Shown in pieces: positions 50,729 to 59,518 of a stretch of 64,000 nucleotides of DNA (position 1 is its first letter; each line of letters opens with the position of its first letter). Both the position numbers and the translations under genes were made by a program. A model generated the notes under the pieces. The model had not been told where the DNA came from and searched no databases. It saw only the letters and a list, made by a program, of their open reading frames with translations. This stretch comes from a virus, in the IMG/VR virus record IMGVR_UViG_3300021963_000074, positions 1-64,000 of that record; one strand, 5' to 3'.

Positions 50729-51903
50729 GTAACTTGTTTAGGTGATGACCTAATGTTTTGATATGACCCGTTGATAGAATTAGGAGCATTTCTAATTGCA
50801 CTAGCAGCTTGTGTAGGGAAATTGAATGCAGTATTTCTATTGGGAGTGCCTTGTAATGCATCTGTTGCAATACCTAAGGCTTCTGACTTAGCAATTCTTA
50901 ATATATTTTGAGGATTTTTAAAAGTATTGGCTGCTGTTCCTGCTTTTTGAACTGCACCTACAATATTACCATTTTCTAAATCATCTAAGATACCACCGGC
51001 AGCATCAACAAGACCACCTTGGCCTAATATAGTTGCATTTGATCCTGGACGAGCAATAGGACTTAATACAGTATCATAGTGATCATTACTACCAAATCCA
51101 GTAACTATATCATATGGTTTACGACCATCAACTGCACCTTCATAGTACTTTACAGTTTCGTAATTTAAAGTCATCTGATTTTCCATTACGCCACCTCCCT
51201 CACTGTAATTGTAAGTATCGTGACTGAAACTTTCAATCATAGGGTTGATTAGTCTATACAAAGAAAAATTATGTTGGTTGAATCCATATATATTAATTGC
51301 CTTAAAGAAAGGCGCTTTACTTATACCTAGATTTGCGGCTGAGTTAGTAGCCGGGCTTTTACCGGTCTCACCAATATATCCCCAATCATCATTACCAGTG
51401 ATAGTAGGGTCGTATATATTTCTACGATTTAAGTTATATCTAACTGCATTATCACCACCTACACCACTAATAGTTGTATTAGTATTACTATCCATCTGTG
51501 TTGCATCTTTATAGTAGTATGTGTAATACGTATACCATAATTTTTTAATTAAATTTTGATTATCATCATGGAATACAACGTTAATAGGATCGTATTTAAT
51601 TTTAGTTTGCACTACCCGTTTACGATTATATTGGTTTAGTGTAGCTAATTCAAACGTGTATTTTGGTAGTTGTATATTTTTGACTGCTAATCCAAAGTTT
51701 TGATCTTGTGGCCAAGATTGAGTAGCACCGATGTAGTCTTTGTTTATATCAAAATAAACATGAAATAGAAACTTAAACTTGGGTGAATACCCATAAGCAT
51801 TTGTTCTAAATGTTTTACTTGCGTGTTGGTAATCACGCAAGTATTCATTTGTAAAGAACGATGTTGCGGCGTCAGTTAATAGGTTTTGAACGAACCCAGC
51901 CAT
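50725..51903 (-). CDS. Tail-tube-like or tube-initiator protein (gp19/gp48/gp54 type)
   Basis: 392 aa. The N-terminal half looks like a tail-tube fold: PKFKFLFHVYFDINKDY, VKNIQLPKYTFELATLNQYNRKRVVQTKI, INVVFHDDNQNLIKKLWYTYY, then a loop-rich insert and INIYGFNQHNFSLYRLINPMIESF. This is the pattern of tube proteins and their baseplate-side caps gp48/gp54. The C-terminal 110 residues are helical (IARPGSNATILGQGG, NPQNILRIAKSEALGIA). It directly follows the gp19 gene. Which tube-related member it is cannot be settled here. Confidence 0.72.
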   Translation of the reverse strand: MAGFVQNLLTDAATSFFTNEYLRDYQHASKTFRTNAYGYSPKFKFLFHVYFDINKDYIGATQSWPQDQNFGLAVKNIQLPKYTFELATLNQYNRKRVVQTKIKYDPINVVFHDDNQNLIKKLWYTYYTYYYKDATQMDSNTNTTISGVGGDNAVRYNLNRRNIYDPTITGNDDWGYIGETGKSPATNSAANLGISKAPFFKAINIYGFNQHNFSLYRLINPMIESFSHDTYNYSEGGGVMENQMTLNYETVKYYEGAVDGRKPYDIVTGFGSNDHYDTVLSPIARPGSNATILGQGGLVDAAGGILDDLENGNIVGAVQKAGTAANTFKNPQNILRIAKSEALGIATDALQGTPNRNTAFNFPTQAASAIRNAPNSINGSYQNIRSSPKQVT

Positions 51904-51915
51904 TAATTGCTCTTA

Positions 51916-52542
51916 TTAACCAATACCAGTAACTGCTGTACCACCAAATGCACGACCTACATTTGTACCGACACCAGAAGTCAATGGTGACTGAATTGCA
52001 TTATCAAATCTTACGCTCAACTGAATTGTAGCTGGATCACTTGTTTTGTAATCCAAGTTATTATAGTTGGCTGTTTTAATAAAGCATCCATACAATTCCC
52101 AGGTTTCTAATACAGAAGGTGTAAGAACACCGTTACCACCGTCAAGAATTTCATAATTGATTTGAAATTTATAATCTTGTGCAGTTGCGGCACTTGCTTG
52201 TTCAACAAAGTCCATTTGTTTCTGAATTTGTTGACCAACTAATTTACTAACGTTGCCCTGTGCATCATCACGTAGATTAATTGTAGTTTCTTGCCATGCA
52301 TGTTTACCTGCAAGATAAATTCTTGAGTTATATACATCTAAAGTTACTTCATCAAATTGAACTTGTGGACGAGTAATATCCATTACTTGTTTTGTTAGTT
52401 CTGTAGTGGAACCACCTACACCAAAGTTTAAGAACAATGCTCTAAAACGATATTGTAGTTTAGGCATCAATAGACCCTGTGCGTTGGTAGCATTATCCGC
52501 TGCAACGGTCATATTGAACAATGATTGTGAGGCTGTTGCCAT
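51916..52542 (-). CDS. 19: Tail tube protein, T4 gp19-like
   Basis: 208 aa, slightly longer than T4 gp19 (163). LQYRFRALFLNFGVG, DITRPQVQFDEVTLDVYNSRIYLAGKH and INLRDDAQGNVSKLV follow the tube pattern; TWELYGCFIKTANYNNLDY matches the conserved C-terminal strand region. It forms the inner tube through which DNA passes. Late promoter and a TAGGAG ribosome site upstream. It follows the sheath gene, as in T4. Confidence 0.9.
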   Translation of the reverse strand: MATASQSLFNMTVAADNATNAQGLLMPKLQYRFRALFLNFGVGGSTTELTKQVMDITRPQVQFDEVTLDVYNSRIYLAGKHAWQETTINLRDDAQGNVSKLVGQQIQKQMDFVEQASAATAQDYKFQINYEILDGGNGVLTPSVLETWELYGCFIKTANYNNLDYKTSDPATIQLSVRFDNAIQSPLTSGVGTNVGRAFGGTAVTGIG

Positions 52543-52561
52543 ATTTTATTCTCCTATATCT

Positions 52562-52569
52562 TTATTTAT
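52562..52569 (-). promoter_or_regulatory. Late promoter for the tail tube gene
   Basis: GATAAATAAAG on the minus strand, 19 bases before the ATG, with TAGGAG between. Confidence 0.6.
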
Positions 52570-52576
52570 CTTTAAT

Positions 52577-52598
52577 TCACCCCTGTCTCCAGGGGTGA
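52577..52598 (-). terminator. Strong stem-loop after the sheath gene
   Basis: Perfect 9-bp stem TCACCCCTG/CAGGGGTGA with a GAGA (GNRA) tetraloop on the minus strand. It lacks a full U run, so it may be a weak terminator or an mRNA 3'-end stabiliser that sets the sheath/tube ratio. Confidence 0.65.
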
Positions 52599-52603
52599 TT
52601 ATC

Positions 52604-55600
52604 TTACTGAGCATTTGCTAATTCACCTGTATTCAATACACGAACTGGGATGTAAATGAATTCAGCTGCCTTGACTGGTTCAATAGCAACGTCAATCCAC
52701 AATTCATTTCTATCAATACGAGCAGGTGTGTTATTGCTCTCATCGCATACAACCAAATAATCATATAAACCACGTTTTGCAACTAAGTCTACAAATAATG
52801 ATTGAACTACTCCGCTAATTTCATTACGAGTTACTGCATCGTTAGGTTCGAATACGAACGGACGAGCCGCAATCTGTAATCTTTCACGAATGTAGCACAC
52901 TAATCTCGCTACGTTAATACGATCCAATGCTGATTGACTATCAAATGAGTTCTTATTACCGTAGTTCAATAAACCAACACCAGTAAAGTATGCTAATGGA
53001 TTGATTTGATTTGTGTATAACACATCACGAATACTCATACGATTCTTAACAGTCTGGAACTCACCAGTAGTAGCATTTAGGTAGCCAATGTTTGTAGCAT
53101 TGTCAATTGTACCACGGCGTGTACCTGCTGGAGCTAACCAAGGATAAGCAATAGAATCATTACGTAAGAATGTGCGTAACATCATATGACTTGCTGGAAC
53201 AACAACTGCTGCACCTGTCAAGTCTGTAGTGATACCACTTGGATAGAATACACCCAAATAACTATCACGTGTTACCCATCCTTCTTCGCCTGTACTTGTA
53301 GCACCGGCTGCATTGGTTGCCCAATTTGTTAGATCAGTTGCTTGATCGGGCAAACGTAATGGAGTGTCACCGATGATATATGCAGTATTGTTACGGTCAT
53401 TGTTCAATGTAACCATGTCTGGTTGTAACTCAGGATACCCTGGAGCTGCGATAAGATTGAAGAATGTATCTTCTTCTCTTATGCTTTGATTTGTACCAAT
53501 AGCCGCTTTAATTGATTGAACAACTAGATTACGCTGTGCTTTACGTCCCATATATGCTGCACCATTAGACTGCAATCCACTAACACTTACCCATGTATAT
53601 GAATATGTTGGTAGTACAGCAGGTGATGGATAATTTGCTGAGGTAAAATAATTTGTTCTAAATTGTTTTACGTTATAACCACTACGGCGTGTGTTGAATA
53701 ACAACATACCTTGTGGATATAGTGCTGGATCCGGTGCATCTAAATCTAAATAATTACTTTCAAGTAATGTTTCAATACTTACTAGAGGATCATTTACTGG
53801 ATCAACAGTTCCTACATTACCCCAACGTGCATCAGCAAACAGTATACCATTTTGACTTGTTTGGTCAGATGTATCAATACTTACCCACTGATTCGTGCCA
53901 TCAACTTGTTCCCAACGATATAGTTTAGGATAATTTTCTAAATCACCACTATCAATCCACAAATCACCATATACAAGTGCAGTACCGTCGCTTTGACCTG
54001 TTAATGGATCTGGTTCTGTTGGACTAATGATTGGTCCAGCAGGGTCAGTAGTATTAGAACCGCCTGCTGCTGGATTACCTGTACTGTCATAATTTACATT
54101 TCTATAACCATACCAATCACCATCTTTGTTTACCATGATATCTACTTCAGATGCTGTACTGTAGTACCAATTTGTGCCATTAACTGGATTGGTTGCAGGA
54201 GCACCTTCATTGGCAACATATGTTGTTAATTCCCATGCTGACAATTGTGCCCAATAATTTTGTCTAGGAGTTCCACTATAATATGCCCAATCAATAATAG
54301 CGCCAAGACCGCTTACTGACTTTACTATAATAGATAAATCATTTGTACTATTTGCACCACCTATATCGGATCCTGCAAATGTTACAATTTCATCTACCAC
54401 GTAGTCAACACCGGGGGTAACTTTGCTTATAGAATAAAATAATCCGTTTGAAGTTATACTAAATGTTGCACCGCTACCAGATCCTGAAGTATCATCTTGA
54501 GAAACAGATGAGTTAGTATAACCTGCTAAAAATCCATAAGCTATACCAGTATCACTTAGACTAAAACCTATATCTGCTAACATACCATTACTTTGACCAT
54601 CAATGTAGTCAGTTAAGTAAATTATTCCACCCAATGTATGCTCTAAAACAATTGCACCTGAAATAGATACACTTGCAGTAGTATTAGGAATATTAGCGGC
54701 TAGCCATGCTGTTACAAAATCTGTTGCTGTAGTTCCTGCTGGAGATACCACATATGGATTAATTGAAATGTCTCCATTTACATCAGTAATTTGAACTACA
54801 AGACTATCTAATGGATTAATTGTAGGATTCGTGACTGAACCAGTAAATGTACTTGCGCCTATACTTGTCTTGTTCCAGTATTGAATAGAAGACCACGGTG
54901 CAACAATTGAACTATAGCCATATGTAGCGACTACAGTGTCAGTTGGAATATCGCTTCCACCAACTGAACTTAAATCTGCTATAGCACGATCTAAACCCAT
55001 ATATTTATTAACAGTTTTACTTATCCATGTATCAGTAGATGTGTTATAAGTAGACATTAATAAATTCATTCCTGAACCTAATACACTTGTTTTAATCCAT
55101 ACACTACCTGTTGGGTGTGGGCTTACTTGACTTGCTGTCCATAATGGCATACTAGATGATGGTCCATAATATGTATCAGGTGCAAAATATTGCTTAGGTA
55201 AGATACCCATATCAGCTAGAGGTGTGTTTACACCTTCTGATAGAGTCAGATATCTATTTGTATTTGGTTCACCGTATGCTATACTTAATTTATTATCAAT
55301 TATTCTAGCACTTAGATATGTTATATTCAACCCATTAATAGTATTTGATACATCAGTGACGGTATCGCCTGCCGCAATTTCAATAGTAACAGTTAATAAA
55401 CCGTTAATGTTAATAGTAAACGTATCACCAGTTGTTAGTACTGGATTTGATACTGTGCCAGTAACTACAGGTACAGATGCTTTCCAGTCAGGGGAACCTA
55501 ATTGAACCCAAGTATTTACTGAATTTTTATAAAAATATGTAGCATCTGAATATTGCCCATCTTGAATTTCAGTTGCTATCACTGCATAACCACCTACATT

Positions 55601-56140
55601 ACCTAATGAATCAATTGGATATCCATCTGCAATATATTCTGAATCTGTAATTACTATTGGTGTTTGATTGACAAATTTACCAGTTGAACTATTAAATTCA
55701 TAAATTCCCCAAGTAGAGTTGGTAGTATCTAACCAATATGTACCATCTGTTGGATCACCTAGAGGGCGACTCAATGATCCAACTAAGCTACCTAAATCAA
55801 TGTCTGCTCTTAATACATAGCAACGATTTGTGGCACCTAATAATGAATATGTTGCTAACAAGCCATATTCATTTAATTCGTAACCCTGAATTGAAGTACC
55901 ATTTGTAGTCTTATAAAAGAACGGGGTACCAAACAAGTTAACCAAGTCACGTTGACTTGTTACTTGATATAATTTATTTGCATTTGCGGCTGTTGTTGCT
56001 GCCGCTACTCCTGTACCAGCCGCATTAGCTTTGTTTTGTGCTGTGGCTAAGACTACAAGAGGAACTGAACTTGAGGCTGCTGGTAAATATTGACTCTGGT
56101 CAATGATTGTTACTTCTACGCCTGGTGATACTAGTGCCAT
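52604..56140 (-). CDS. 18: Tail sheath protein, T4 gp18-like, strongly enlarged
   Basis: 1178 aa, against 659 in T4 gp18. The N-terminus (SPGVEVTIIDQSQYLPAASS) and early domain (TSQRDLVNLFGTPFFYKT; NEYGLLATYSLLGATNRCYVLRA) are typical sheath. The C-terminal domain (INVARLVCYIRERLQIAARP, FEPNDAVTRNEI, KRGLYDYLVVCDESNNTPARI, WIDVAIEPVKAAEFI) is intact. Residues about 130-860 hold long insertions with repeated beta units such as DGTYWLDTTNSTWGIYEFN, GDLWIDSGDLENYPKLYRWE and WYYSTASEVDIMVNKDGDWYG, which would project from the sheath surface. Upstream are AAGGAAATTTA and a CTAAATA late-like box near 56193-56199, with a small AGGG/CCCT hairpin in the leader. Confidence 0.93.
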   Translation of the reverse strand: MALVSPGVEVTIIDQSQYLPAASSSVPLVVLATAQNKANAAGTGVAAATTAANANKLYQVTSQRDLVNLFGTPFFYKTTNGTSIQGYELNEYGLLATYSLLGATNRCYVLRADIDLGSLVGSLSRPLGDPTDGTYWLDTTNSTWGIYEFNSSTGKFVNQTPIVITDSEYIADGYPIDSLGNVGGYAVIATEIQDGQYSDATYFYKNSVNTWVQLGSPDWKASVPVVTGTVSNPVLTTGDTFTININGLLTVTIEIAAGDTVTDVSNTINGLNITYLSARIIDNKLSIAYGEPNTNRYLTLSEGVNTPLADMGILPKQYFAPDTYYGPSSSMPLWTASQVSPHPTGSVWIKTSVLGSGMNLLMSTYNTSTDTWISKTVNKYMGLDRAIADLSSVGGSDIPTDTVVATYGYSSIVAPWSSIQYWNKTSIGASTFTGSVTNPTINPLDSLVVQITDVNGDISINPYVVSPAGTTATDFVTAWLAANIPNTTASVSISGAIVLEHTLGGIIYLTDYIDGQSNGMLADIGFSLSDTGIAYGFLAGYTNSSVSQDDTSGSGSGATFSITSNGLFYSISKVTPGVDYVVDEIVTFAGSDIGGANSTNDLSIIVKSVSGLGAIIDWAYYSGTPRQNYWAQLSAWELTTYVANEGAPATNPVNGTNWYYSTASEVDIMVNKDGDWYGYRNVNYDSTGNPAAGGSNTTDPAGPIISPTEPDPLTGQSDGTALVYGDLWIDSGDLENYPKLYRWEQVDGTNQWVSIDTSDQTSQNGILFADARWGNVGTVDPVNDPLVSIETLLESNYLDLDAPDPALYPQGMLLFNTRRSGYNVKQFRTNYFTSANYPSPAVLPTYSYTWVSVSGLQSNGAAYMGRKAQRNLVVQSIKAAIGTNQSIREEDTFFNLIAAPGYPELQPDMVTLNNDRNNTAYIIGDTPLRLPDQATDLTNWATNAAGATSTGEEGWVTRDSYLGVFYPSGITTDLTGAAVVVPASHMMLRTFLRNDSIAYPWLAPAGTRRGTIDNATNIGYLNATTGEFQTVKNRMSIRDVLYTNQINPLAYFTGVGLLNYGNKNSFDSQSALDRINVARLVCYIRERLQIAARPFVFEPNDAVTRNEISGVVQSLFVDLVAKRGLYDYLVVCDESNNTPARIDRNELWIDVAIEPVKAAEFIYIPVRVLNTGELANAQ

Positions 56141-56249
56141 GTTAAATTTCCTTTATGTTATGATTATGAGGGTTAACGCCCTAACGTATTAATATTTAGT
56201 GCATATCATAAAAAAAGCACCAATAACCGTACCTTTAAAGGTTTCTGGG

Positions 56250-56257
56250 TTAAATAC
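56250..56257 (+). promoter_or_regulatory. Possible late promoter, leaderless type
   Basis: TTAAATAC on the plus strand with TGT before the ATG at 56261. It resembles the leaderless late promoters on the minus strand but lacks the second-position A. A CCTTTAAAGG palindrome lies about 10 bases upstream. Confidence 0.4.
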
Positions 56258-56260
56258 TGT

Positions 56261-56608
56261 ATGATTAGACCTGTTTGCAAAGAATGCAATAAAAATCTAT
56301 GTGCAGTAAATTATATACGCAATGAAAAGACATACTATAGGAGTATGTGTGATGAGTGTGGCAGAAAGAAAAATAAGAAAAAGCCAAGAATACCGAGTTG
56401 GCAAAAAGCAGGGTATAAGAAAAAACCCGCATGTGATGTTTGCGGGTTTAAATTTCTATATCCTTCACAAGCTACAGTGTACCATACTGACGGTAAACTT
56501 GAAAATAATCAGTATACCAATCTACGAACAGTCTGTTTGAATTGTATAGAAGTTATAAAACGAAAAGAAGTTACTTGGCGTAAGGGGGACTTAGAGGTTG
56601 ATTATTGA
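56261..56608 (+). CDS. Small zinc-ribbon / HNH-like protein
   Basis: 115 aa. Two Cys pairs: CKECNKNLC / CDECG at the N-terminus, and CDVCG ... CLNC at the C-terminus. The stretch YHTDGKLENNQYTNLRTVC has the H-x-D-G-x-L-x-N-x(5)-N-L layout of HNH nucleases. It resembles a small conserved protein of aquatic T4-like phages. It could be an HNH endonuclease or a zinc-finger regulator. Single plus-strand gene between gp18 and gp1; its 3' end overlaps the convergent dNMP kinase by 18 bases. Confidence 0.78.
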   Translation: MIRPVCKECNKNLCAVNYIRNEKTYYRSMCDECGRKKNKKKPRIPSWQKAGYKKKPACDVCGFKFLYPSQATVYHTDGKLENNQYTNLRTVCLNCIEVIKRKEVTWRKGDLEVDY

Positions 56609-57226
56609 TTTGACTTTAGTATGCAAGTCATCTATCGAACCATTATTGTCTATGTAATGGTCATATTTTAATCCAACACTACTGTACTCACTTGCATGTA
56701 CTTTTTGTTTGTCTAATTTAGTTTTACTTAAGGCCCACATACTATTGCCATTAGCACCGCGATTAAATGCTACTGCGGCATCATACCATTTAGGTCTCTC
56801 ACCGCGTTCTACCCTCATTGTGATTCCACCTGCATTTTTAATAGCGTTTACTTCGTTGGCAAAACGACAGTCAGTAATAACAATATTGTCTTTAGTCTTG
56901 CGTAATTGATTTTCTACACTTGCTACCCAGATATCATTGTGAAATCCATTGCGACAAACTTCTGTTCCCCATTGTTGCAATACCCATCTAGGAGTAAGTT
57001 CAGGGATGTTTAATCGTTCACTCCACCACACATCTAATTGCTCTCGCCATTCTCTACTAGACTTTGTAGTTCCCTCTAGTAATTCTCGGTCCCAACCAAA
57101 AACTGCGGAACAAGCATCTTTGAGTGTACCTGCAAAACTAATTCTTTTATACCCGTGAAATGTAGTAAGATAGTCAGCAATAGTGTCTTTGCCGCTACCA
57201 ATAAACCCAGTGATACCTATAATCAT
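56591..57226 (-). CDS. 1: Deoxynucleoside monophosphate kinase, T4 gp1-like
   Basis: 211 aa P-loop kinase phosphorylating dNMPs for DNA synthesis. Walker A GFIGSGKDT at 7-15, the FAGTLKDACSAVFGWDR segment, a LTPRWVLQQWGTEVCR motif and DCRFANEV (Walker-B-like) all match T4 gp1. CAGGAG precedes the ATG. Early-type promoter upstream. Confidence 0.93.
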   Translation of the reverse strand: MIIGITGFIGSGKDTIADYLTTFHGYKRISFAGTLKDACSAVFGWDRELLEGTTKSSREWREQLDVWWSERLNIPELTPRWVLQQWGTEVCRNGFHNDIWVASVENQLRKTKDNIVITDCRFANEVNAIKNAGGITMRVERGERPKWYDAAVAFNRGANGNSMWALSKTKLDKQKVHASEYSSVGLKYDHYIDNNGSIDDLHTKVKSIINL

Positions 57227-57245
57227 TTATCAACTCCTGTACAAT

Positions 57246-57274
57246 ATTATATTACAGGACTATGAAAAAGTAAA
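57246..57274 (-). promoter_or_regulatory. Early promoter for dNMP kinase
   Basis: Minus strand TTTACT, 17 bases, TATAAT. The -10 box lies in the loop of a CCTGTA...TACAGG inverted repeat that might serve as an operator. Confidence 0.6.
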
Positions 57275-57281
57275 CCTTCAT

Positions 57282-58043
57282 TTAACCAATTACAAATGAT
57301 AGCGGTTGACTATAATCTACAAAACGCTTTAAGTCTTCCAATAATTGGTCTTGCATTGCTTTGCCTTCAGCCTTTAATGTAGCTCCATTAAGTGTGGTGC
57401 CACCACCCGGACCTGCAATACTAGCAAACTTTTCACGGGCTTCACCTAACATTAATTTTAATTGGCTAAGTGTCCAGTCACCTATCCAAATGCCAGCACC
57501 AGGATCCTGCAATAAAACTTGTTCAGGCTTTTGAATATCTGCCCATATCAATACTTGTTCTCCGCTACCTTTAGGGTCACGGACAATACGCAATTCTTTT
57601 GTTACAGGATTGAATGTGAATATAACATATCCACCGAACATACGTGCCGCTAATTCAATATACTGAGCATAGAAGTCATAGGTAGCTAAACCACCTGCTT
57701 GGTTATAATTTAGCAAATAGGTATTAAGAATGGCACTACTAAAAGGGTCGAAACTGCTTGCGGCAGGGCCTGTCTCTAAACCAACCGTTCTACGAAATAA
57801 TTGTCTTACATTAATGAATTCCGAAGGTAATGTATATACATCTACATTTCTTTCTATCTTTAATAGGGTATAAGATTCTTGTGTAGAATTCTGAGCCCGT
57901 TGTCTATAAATTTTAACTGCATATTGATATGCAGCCTCATAGTGTTCAGGGTCTAATTCCACATCAACTATTCCGCCACCAAGACGTAAATTTAAATTTC
58001 TAAATAGGTCTTCTTTTAATTCGTCCAGCGTAGTACCAGCCAT
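57282..58043 (-). CDS. 13: Neck protein, T4 gp13-like
   Basis: 253 aa. The N-terminal DELKEDLFRNLNLRLGGGIVDVELDPEHYEAA and AVKIYRQRAQNS helices, then IWIGDWTLSQLKLMLGEAREKFASI and GTTLNGATLKAEGKAMQDQLLEDL, are the conserved gp13 neck-protein layout that closes the head-tail joint. Its gp14 and gp15 partners are on the plus strand at 60.8-64 kb. CTGGAG ribosome site, held in a hairpin with the late promoter. Confidence 0.87.
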   Translation of the reverse strand: MAGTTLDELKEDLFRNLNLRLGGGIVDVELDPEHYEAAYQYAVKIYRQRAQNSTQESYTLLKIERNVDVYTLPSEFINVRQLFRRTVGLETGPAASSFDPFSSAILNTYLLNYNQAGGLATYDFYAQYIELAARMFGGYVIFTFNPVTKELRIVRDPKGSGEQVLIWADIQKPEQVLLQDPGAGIWIGDWTLSQLKLMLGEAREKFASIAGPGGGTTLNGATLKAEGKAMQDQLLEDLKRFVDYSQPLSFVIG

Positions 58044-58049
58044 AATGTT

Positions 58050-58074
58050 CTCCAGATAGTGTATTTATCTGGAG
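58050..58074 (-). promoter_or_regulatory. Late promoter / ribosome-site hairpin switch for gp13
   Basis: Perfect 9-bp repeat: CTCCAGATA (58066-58074 on the minus strand) and TATCTGGAG (58050-58058), loop of 7. ATAAATAC (58061-58068) begins in the left arm and runs into the loop; CTGGAG in the right arm is the Shine-Dalgarno. Early MazG read-through RNA would hide the site; late-start RNA would not. Confidence 0.85.
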
Positions 58075-58085
58075 AACCGTTCATC

Positions 58086-58517
58086 TTACAAATCGCCTTC
58101 TTTACGATTCTCTGAGTAATGAACGTCAAACTCACCACCAGGATAACGTGCTTTAAGTTTCTCTACGTTCTCAGCAATAACTTCGTTAGGGTCTAGGTTA
58201 AGTGCCCTACAAGCATTGATCCAGTACCACATGATATCACCTAACTCACGTTTCATGTGAAAGAGATTTTCTTCATTGAGTGGTTTACCTTGAAAGAAAA
58301 TCTTTTTAGGGATCTCAGTAAATTCTCCTGACTCTGATGCAAGTCCGAGACATGCAGTAAGCAACAGAGGCACATTAACATCAGGGCCATGTTGTCCATC
58401 ACCTACATAATTTCCGTCTAGTTCATCACACCGATTCATAAAAGTTGTCAAGTCGTTGCTTGGTTGACTTGTGACAGCCTCTACAAATTCGCTATATTTT
58501 TTCAAATCTACATTCAT
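58086..58517 (-). CDS. mazG: MazG-like nucleotide pyrophosphohydrolase
   Basis: 143 aa from the ATG at 58517 (GGAG before it; the frame extends 4 codons further from a TTG). MazG metal site: E62-x-x-E65 in ASESGEFTE, then E91-x-x-D94 in KRELGDIMWYW. It hydrolyses dNTP or NTP; phage versions have been linked to (p)ppGpp control and dNTP sanitation, though the substrate here is unknown. Start overlaps the upstream small membrane gene (ATGA). Early promoter. Confidence 0.92.
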   Translation of the reverse strand: MNVDLKKYSEFVEAVTSQPSNDLTTFMNRCDELDGNYVGDGQHGPDVNVPLLLTACLGLASESGEFTEIPKKIFFQGKPLNEENLFHMKRELGDIMWYWINACRALNLDPNEVIAENVEKLKARYPGGEFDVHYSENRKEGDL

Positions 58518-58690
58518 GGCATGCTCCAAGCATCAAATGCAAGAACGAATCCCACAAATAGTAAAATAAATCCAGTACTGGTTTGTCCAATTGCTAGTGA
58601 GGCAATACCACATAGCATATTTCCAATACCTAAGGTGTAGCCTACCTTTTTACGATTTTCACCTAACCAAAATACAAGTTTGTTCATCAT
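58514..58690 (-). CDS. Small two-helix membrane protein (58 aa)
   Basis: ATG at 58690 with AAGGAG eight bases upstream; it ends in an ATGA overlap with mazG. A hydrophilic start (NKLVFWLGENRKK) is followed by two short hydrophobic helices (YTLGIGNMLCGIASLAIG and TGFILLFVGFVLAF). No homologue is recognised. It may be an early membrane protein, for example affecting superinfection or host transport, but this is only a guess from topology. Confidence 0.8.
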   Translation of the reverse strand: MMNKLVFWLGENRKKVGYTLGIGNMLCGIASLAIGQTSTGFILLFVGFVLAFDAWSMP

Positions 58691-58711
58691 TTTAATAACT
58701 CCTTATGCGCT

Positions 58712-58740
58712 ATTATACACAAGAATCCATATAATTTCAA
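58712..58740 (-). promoter_or_regulatory. Early sigma70-type promoter for the small membrane gene and mazG
   Basis: Minus strand TTGAAA, 17 bases, TATAAT, about 22 bases before the ATG. Confidence 0.8.
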
Positions 58741-58776
58741 ATAAATTGGACTAAATATAAGTGTAGTTCGCGGAAC

Positions 58777-58786
58777 GGGAATTCCC
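58777..58786. repeat. Perfect palindrome GGGAATTCCC upstream of the GIY-YIG gene
   Basis: 10-bp palindrome between the early promoter (minus) and the homing-endonuclease start (plus). It could be an operator or RNA hairpin. The rest of 58741-58816 shows only a CTAAATATA late-like box and the AAGGAG site of the plus gene. Confidence 0.4.
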
Positions 58787-58816
58787 AACTACTTTAACGC
58801 TTGAAGGAGCATCAAC

Positions 58817-59518
58817 ATGATATTTAGCAAAAATAACTATCCGACGGGATTTTATGTGTACGCATATCTGCGTAATAATGGAACACCGTACTATATCGGA
58901 AAAGGTAAAAGTAAACGGGCAATTGAAAAACACTCCGTCAGTGTACCGAAAAACTTTGAAAAAATAATAATACTTGAAAAAGATTTATCTGAATTAGGTG
59001 CCTTTGCCATTGAAAGAAGAATGATTCGTTGGTATGGGAGAAAAGACTTGGGAACCGGTGTACTGCTGAACCGCACCAACGGGGGTGAGGGTAATTCAGG
59101 GATAGTTCAGACTGAGGAGTCAAAACGAAAACGGTCTGAAAAATTAAAGGGGAAACCTAGTGCTAGACAAAACTACAAAACTTCTGACAAAACTAAAGAA
59201 AAGTTAAGAGTGGTATTGACTGGGAAAACAAGAAGTGACCAACATAAAATTAATAATGCTATGGCTAACAAGGGTAAGAAAAGGTCTGCTGAACAAAATG
59301 AAGCTAACCGAATAAGAAATTTAGGGCAGAGCAATGCAAATTATGACGCTACCATGTATTCGTTTACTCATCTTAATGGCGTGATTGAAACATGCACTAG
59401 AAACAAGTTTAGTAAAAAGTATAGTATTCCGGTCGGAGATATAGGAAGAGTTACTTCTGGAAAATTAAAAAAGATTAAGGGATGGTTTATCACCCCTTAT
59501 CTTCTTACCAAGCCTTAA
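58817..59518 (+). CDS. GIY-YIG homing endonuclease (Seg/NUMOD3 type)
   Basis: 233 aa. GFYVY (11-15) and YYIGKG (25-30) are the GIY-YIG core, with a conserved Arg at 34 and the catalytic-type Glu in [11 protein letters not shown]. The C-terminal part has repeated NUMOD3-like DNA-binding motifs ([44 protein letters not shown]). AAGGAG precedes the ATG. Plus-strand insertion; its 3' end overlaps the convergent 386-aa gene by 14 bases. Independent of the HNH element at 3188. Confidence 0.92.
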   Translation: MIFSKNNYPTGFYVYAYLRNNGTPYYIGKGKSKRAIEKHSVSVPKNFEKIIILEKDLSELGAFAIERRMIRWYGRKDLGTGVLLNRTNGGEGNSGIVQTEESKRKRSEKLKGKPSARQNYKTSDKTKEKLRVVLTGKTRSDQHKINNAMANKGKKRSAEQNEANRIRNLGQSNANYDATMYSFTHLNGVIETCTRNKFSKKYSIPVGDIGRVTSGKLKKIKGWFITPYLLTKP

